Source: Acidobacteriota bacterium
GTDB taxonomy: Bacteria; Acidobacteriota; Terriglobia; UBA7540
NCBI GenBank assembly: GCA_021828225.1
Contig: JAKASH010000022.1
Span: forward strand, 1 to 14,371
Direction of reading: 5' to 3'
Length of the DNA stretch: 14,371 nucleotides
This document shows positions 13,644 through 14,371 of the stretch, piece by piece. The stretch's first letter is position 1. The number at the start of each line of letters is the position of its first letter. Both the position numbers and the translations under genes were made by a program. A model generated the notes under the pieces. That model worked only from the letters and a program-made list of their open reading frames with translations, was not told the DNA's origin and searched no databases.

Positions 13644-14371
13644 GAGCCGGTTCGCTCGGCTTTTTTCCGGTTTTCTTGGTTGTCGTGCTGACAACGGAAT
13701 ATCCGGGCGGAGTTGGAGTTACGGAGGTCAGCGTGCCGGTGATGGCGCCCAGCTTGAGCATGGCTTTGATTTTCAAGGGGTAGTGGTACTTGTCGTCGCT
13801 GAACCAGATCACCAGTTTCCCCTTCTTTTTCTCATACAGGTTGCCGAAAACGGTGGGCTCCACGCGCAGAGCTTCGTGGGTACCCAGGGGCGTCTGAATT
13901 TTCTTTCGGGTCGTTACCGGGGCAACGACCGTTGCTGTTTTTGAGCCATCGTTTACAGCCAGTTTAATCTTTTGTCCCACGTGCAGGGGCTGGCTTCGCA
14001 CAAAGTAGAAGGCTGACACCACATCCTCGACACAAGGCGGAATTGCGTGTTCAGCGTGTTTTGGAGGTCCATAGGCAGAATTCAGGTTGCGCTCATGTAG
14101 AATGGCGACTCCGCGGTCGCTGTCGAATATGATCTTCGTAATCAAGTGGCGGCGGCCTTCGTTAATCTGTTTGGAGATTTGCATGGAGCAGAGCGTGTCA
14201 GGATTAAAAACCGACCGAAACTCGTCTTGAACCTTGTAGAGAAGGGACACAAACCCCTGGGAACTGGCTGTGGTCGTTACGACAAAGGCATCGTTGGAAT
14301 CTTTCTTGTCTCTGGTGAGAGTCGCTGTGACCTTTCCTGCGGGGAAAACAGACCAGTTCACGTTATAGGTA
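13636..14371 (-). CDS. DUF3108 domain-containing protein, N-terminus cut by the window edge
   Basis: About 244 residues are visible on the minus strand, and the frame stays open to the window end, so the true start lies beyond it. A GTG at 14361 is in frame, but the sequence ahead of it (TYN) continues the first beta strand of the domain (NVNWSVFPAGKVTATL), so it is not the likely start. The pattern is DUF3108: a beta-rich protein with FPAGKV near the start, SLLYKVQDEFRSVFNPDTL, DVVSAFYFVRSQPLHVGQKI, and LVIWFSDDKYHYPLKIKAMLKLGAITGTL. Family members usually carry a signal peptide and are exported; their function is unknown. The C-terminus is a short Lys/Pro/Thr-rich tail. The last eight bases overlap the 3' end of the small plus-strand gene. 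Confidence 0.85.
   Translation of the reverse strand, partial: TYNVNWSVFPAGKVTATLTRDKKDSNDAFVVTTTASSQGFVSLLYKVQDEFRSVFNPDTLCSMQISKQINEGRRHLITKIIFDSDRGVAILHERNLNSAYGPPKHAEHAIPPCVEDVVSAFYFVRSQPLHVGQKIKLAVNDGSKTATVVAPVTTRKKIQTPLGTHEALRVEPTVFGNLYEKKKGKLVIWFSDDKYHYPLKIKAMLKLGAITGTLTSVTPTPPGYSVVSTTTKKTGKKPSEPALK
13645..13666 (+). terminator. Intrinsic terminator of the small gene, inside the opposing coding sequence
   Basis: AGCCG (13645-13649) and CGGCT (13657-13661) form a 5-bp stem with loop GTTCGCT, leading into a T run at 13661-13666. It starts one base after the plus-strand TGA. The same bases encode the last residues (around SEPA) of the minus-strand DUF3108 protein, so terminator and coding constraint share the sequence. 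Confidence 0.6.

Overview
The window reads as a core chromosomal segment of a fairly GC-rich, Gram-negative-type bacterium, most likely an Acidobacteriota member. That assignment is inference. It rests on a BamD-like outer-membrane assembly lipoprotein, the run valS-nadC-birA-coaX, a type III pantothenate kinase, and two small proteins of a kind I associate with Acidobacteriota from memory. No rRNA, tRNA, CRISPR array, transposase or phage gene was seen.

Layout: (1) 1-1906, the 3' part of a ribulose-phosphate 3-epimerase family gene followed by a BamD-type TPR lipoprotein gene. (2) 1907-2942, about 1 kb without a convincing gene. It holds a sigma70-like promoter followed by a strong hairpin, an A-rich tandem repeat array (about 67-bp unit with 11-bp sub-repeats), several GC-rich hairpins, and a good promoter just ahead of valS. 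(3) 2943-8511, a same-strand cluster: valS, nadC (NAD), birA (biotin ligase/repressor) and coaX (CoA). Spacings are short except for a hairpin repeat between nadC and birA. (4) 8514-13188, an unrecognised helical protein gene, an Fe-S RlmD-type RNA (uracil-C5)-methyltransferase and a ComEC/Rec2 DNA-uptake channel gene. (5) 13189-14371, a short helical protein gene that meets a DUF3108 gene tail to tail and runs off the window edge.

The genes do not form one pathway. The middle is a cofactor and translation block: Val-tRNA charging, NAD, biotin attachment and CoA. The flanks carry envelope assembly, rRNA modification and competence functions.

The points most worth a second look are two family members whose active sites look altered. 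The epimerase-like protein has lost the MSVNPGFGGQ loop and has Glu for the metal/catalytic Asp. In ComEC the C-terminal metallo-beta-lactamase domain has lost all four ligands of the HxHxDH motif. Others are the phased repeat array upstream of valS, a possible short RNA at about 2067-2133, a 25-bp inverted repeat whose mismatches fall at every fourth position, and an intrinsic terminator lying inside the 3' coding end of the opposing gene.
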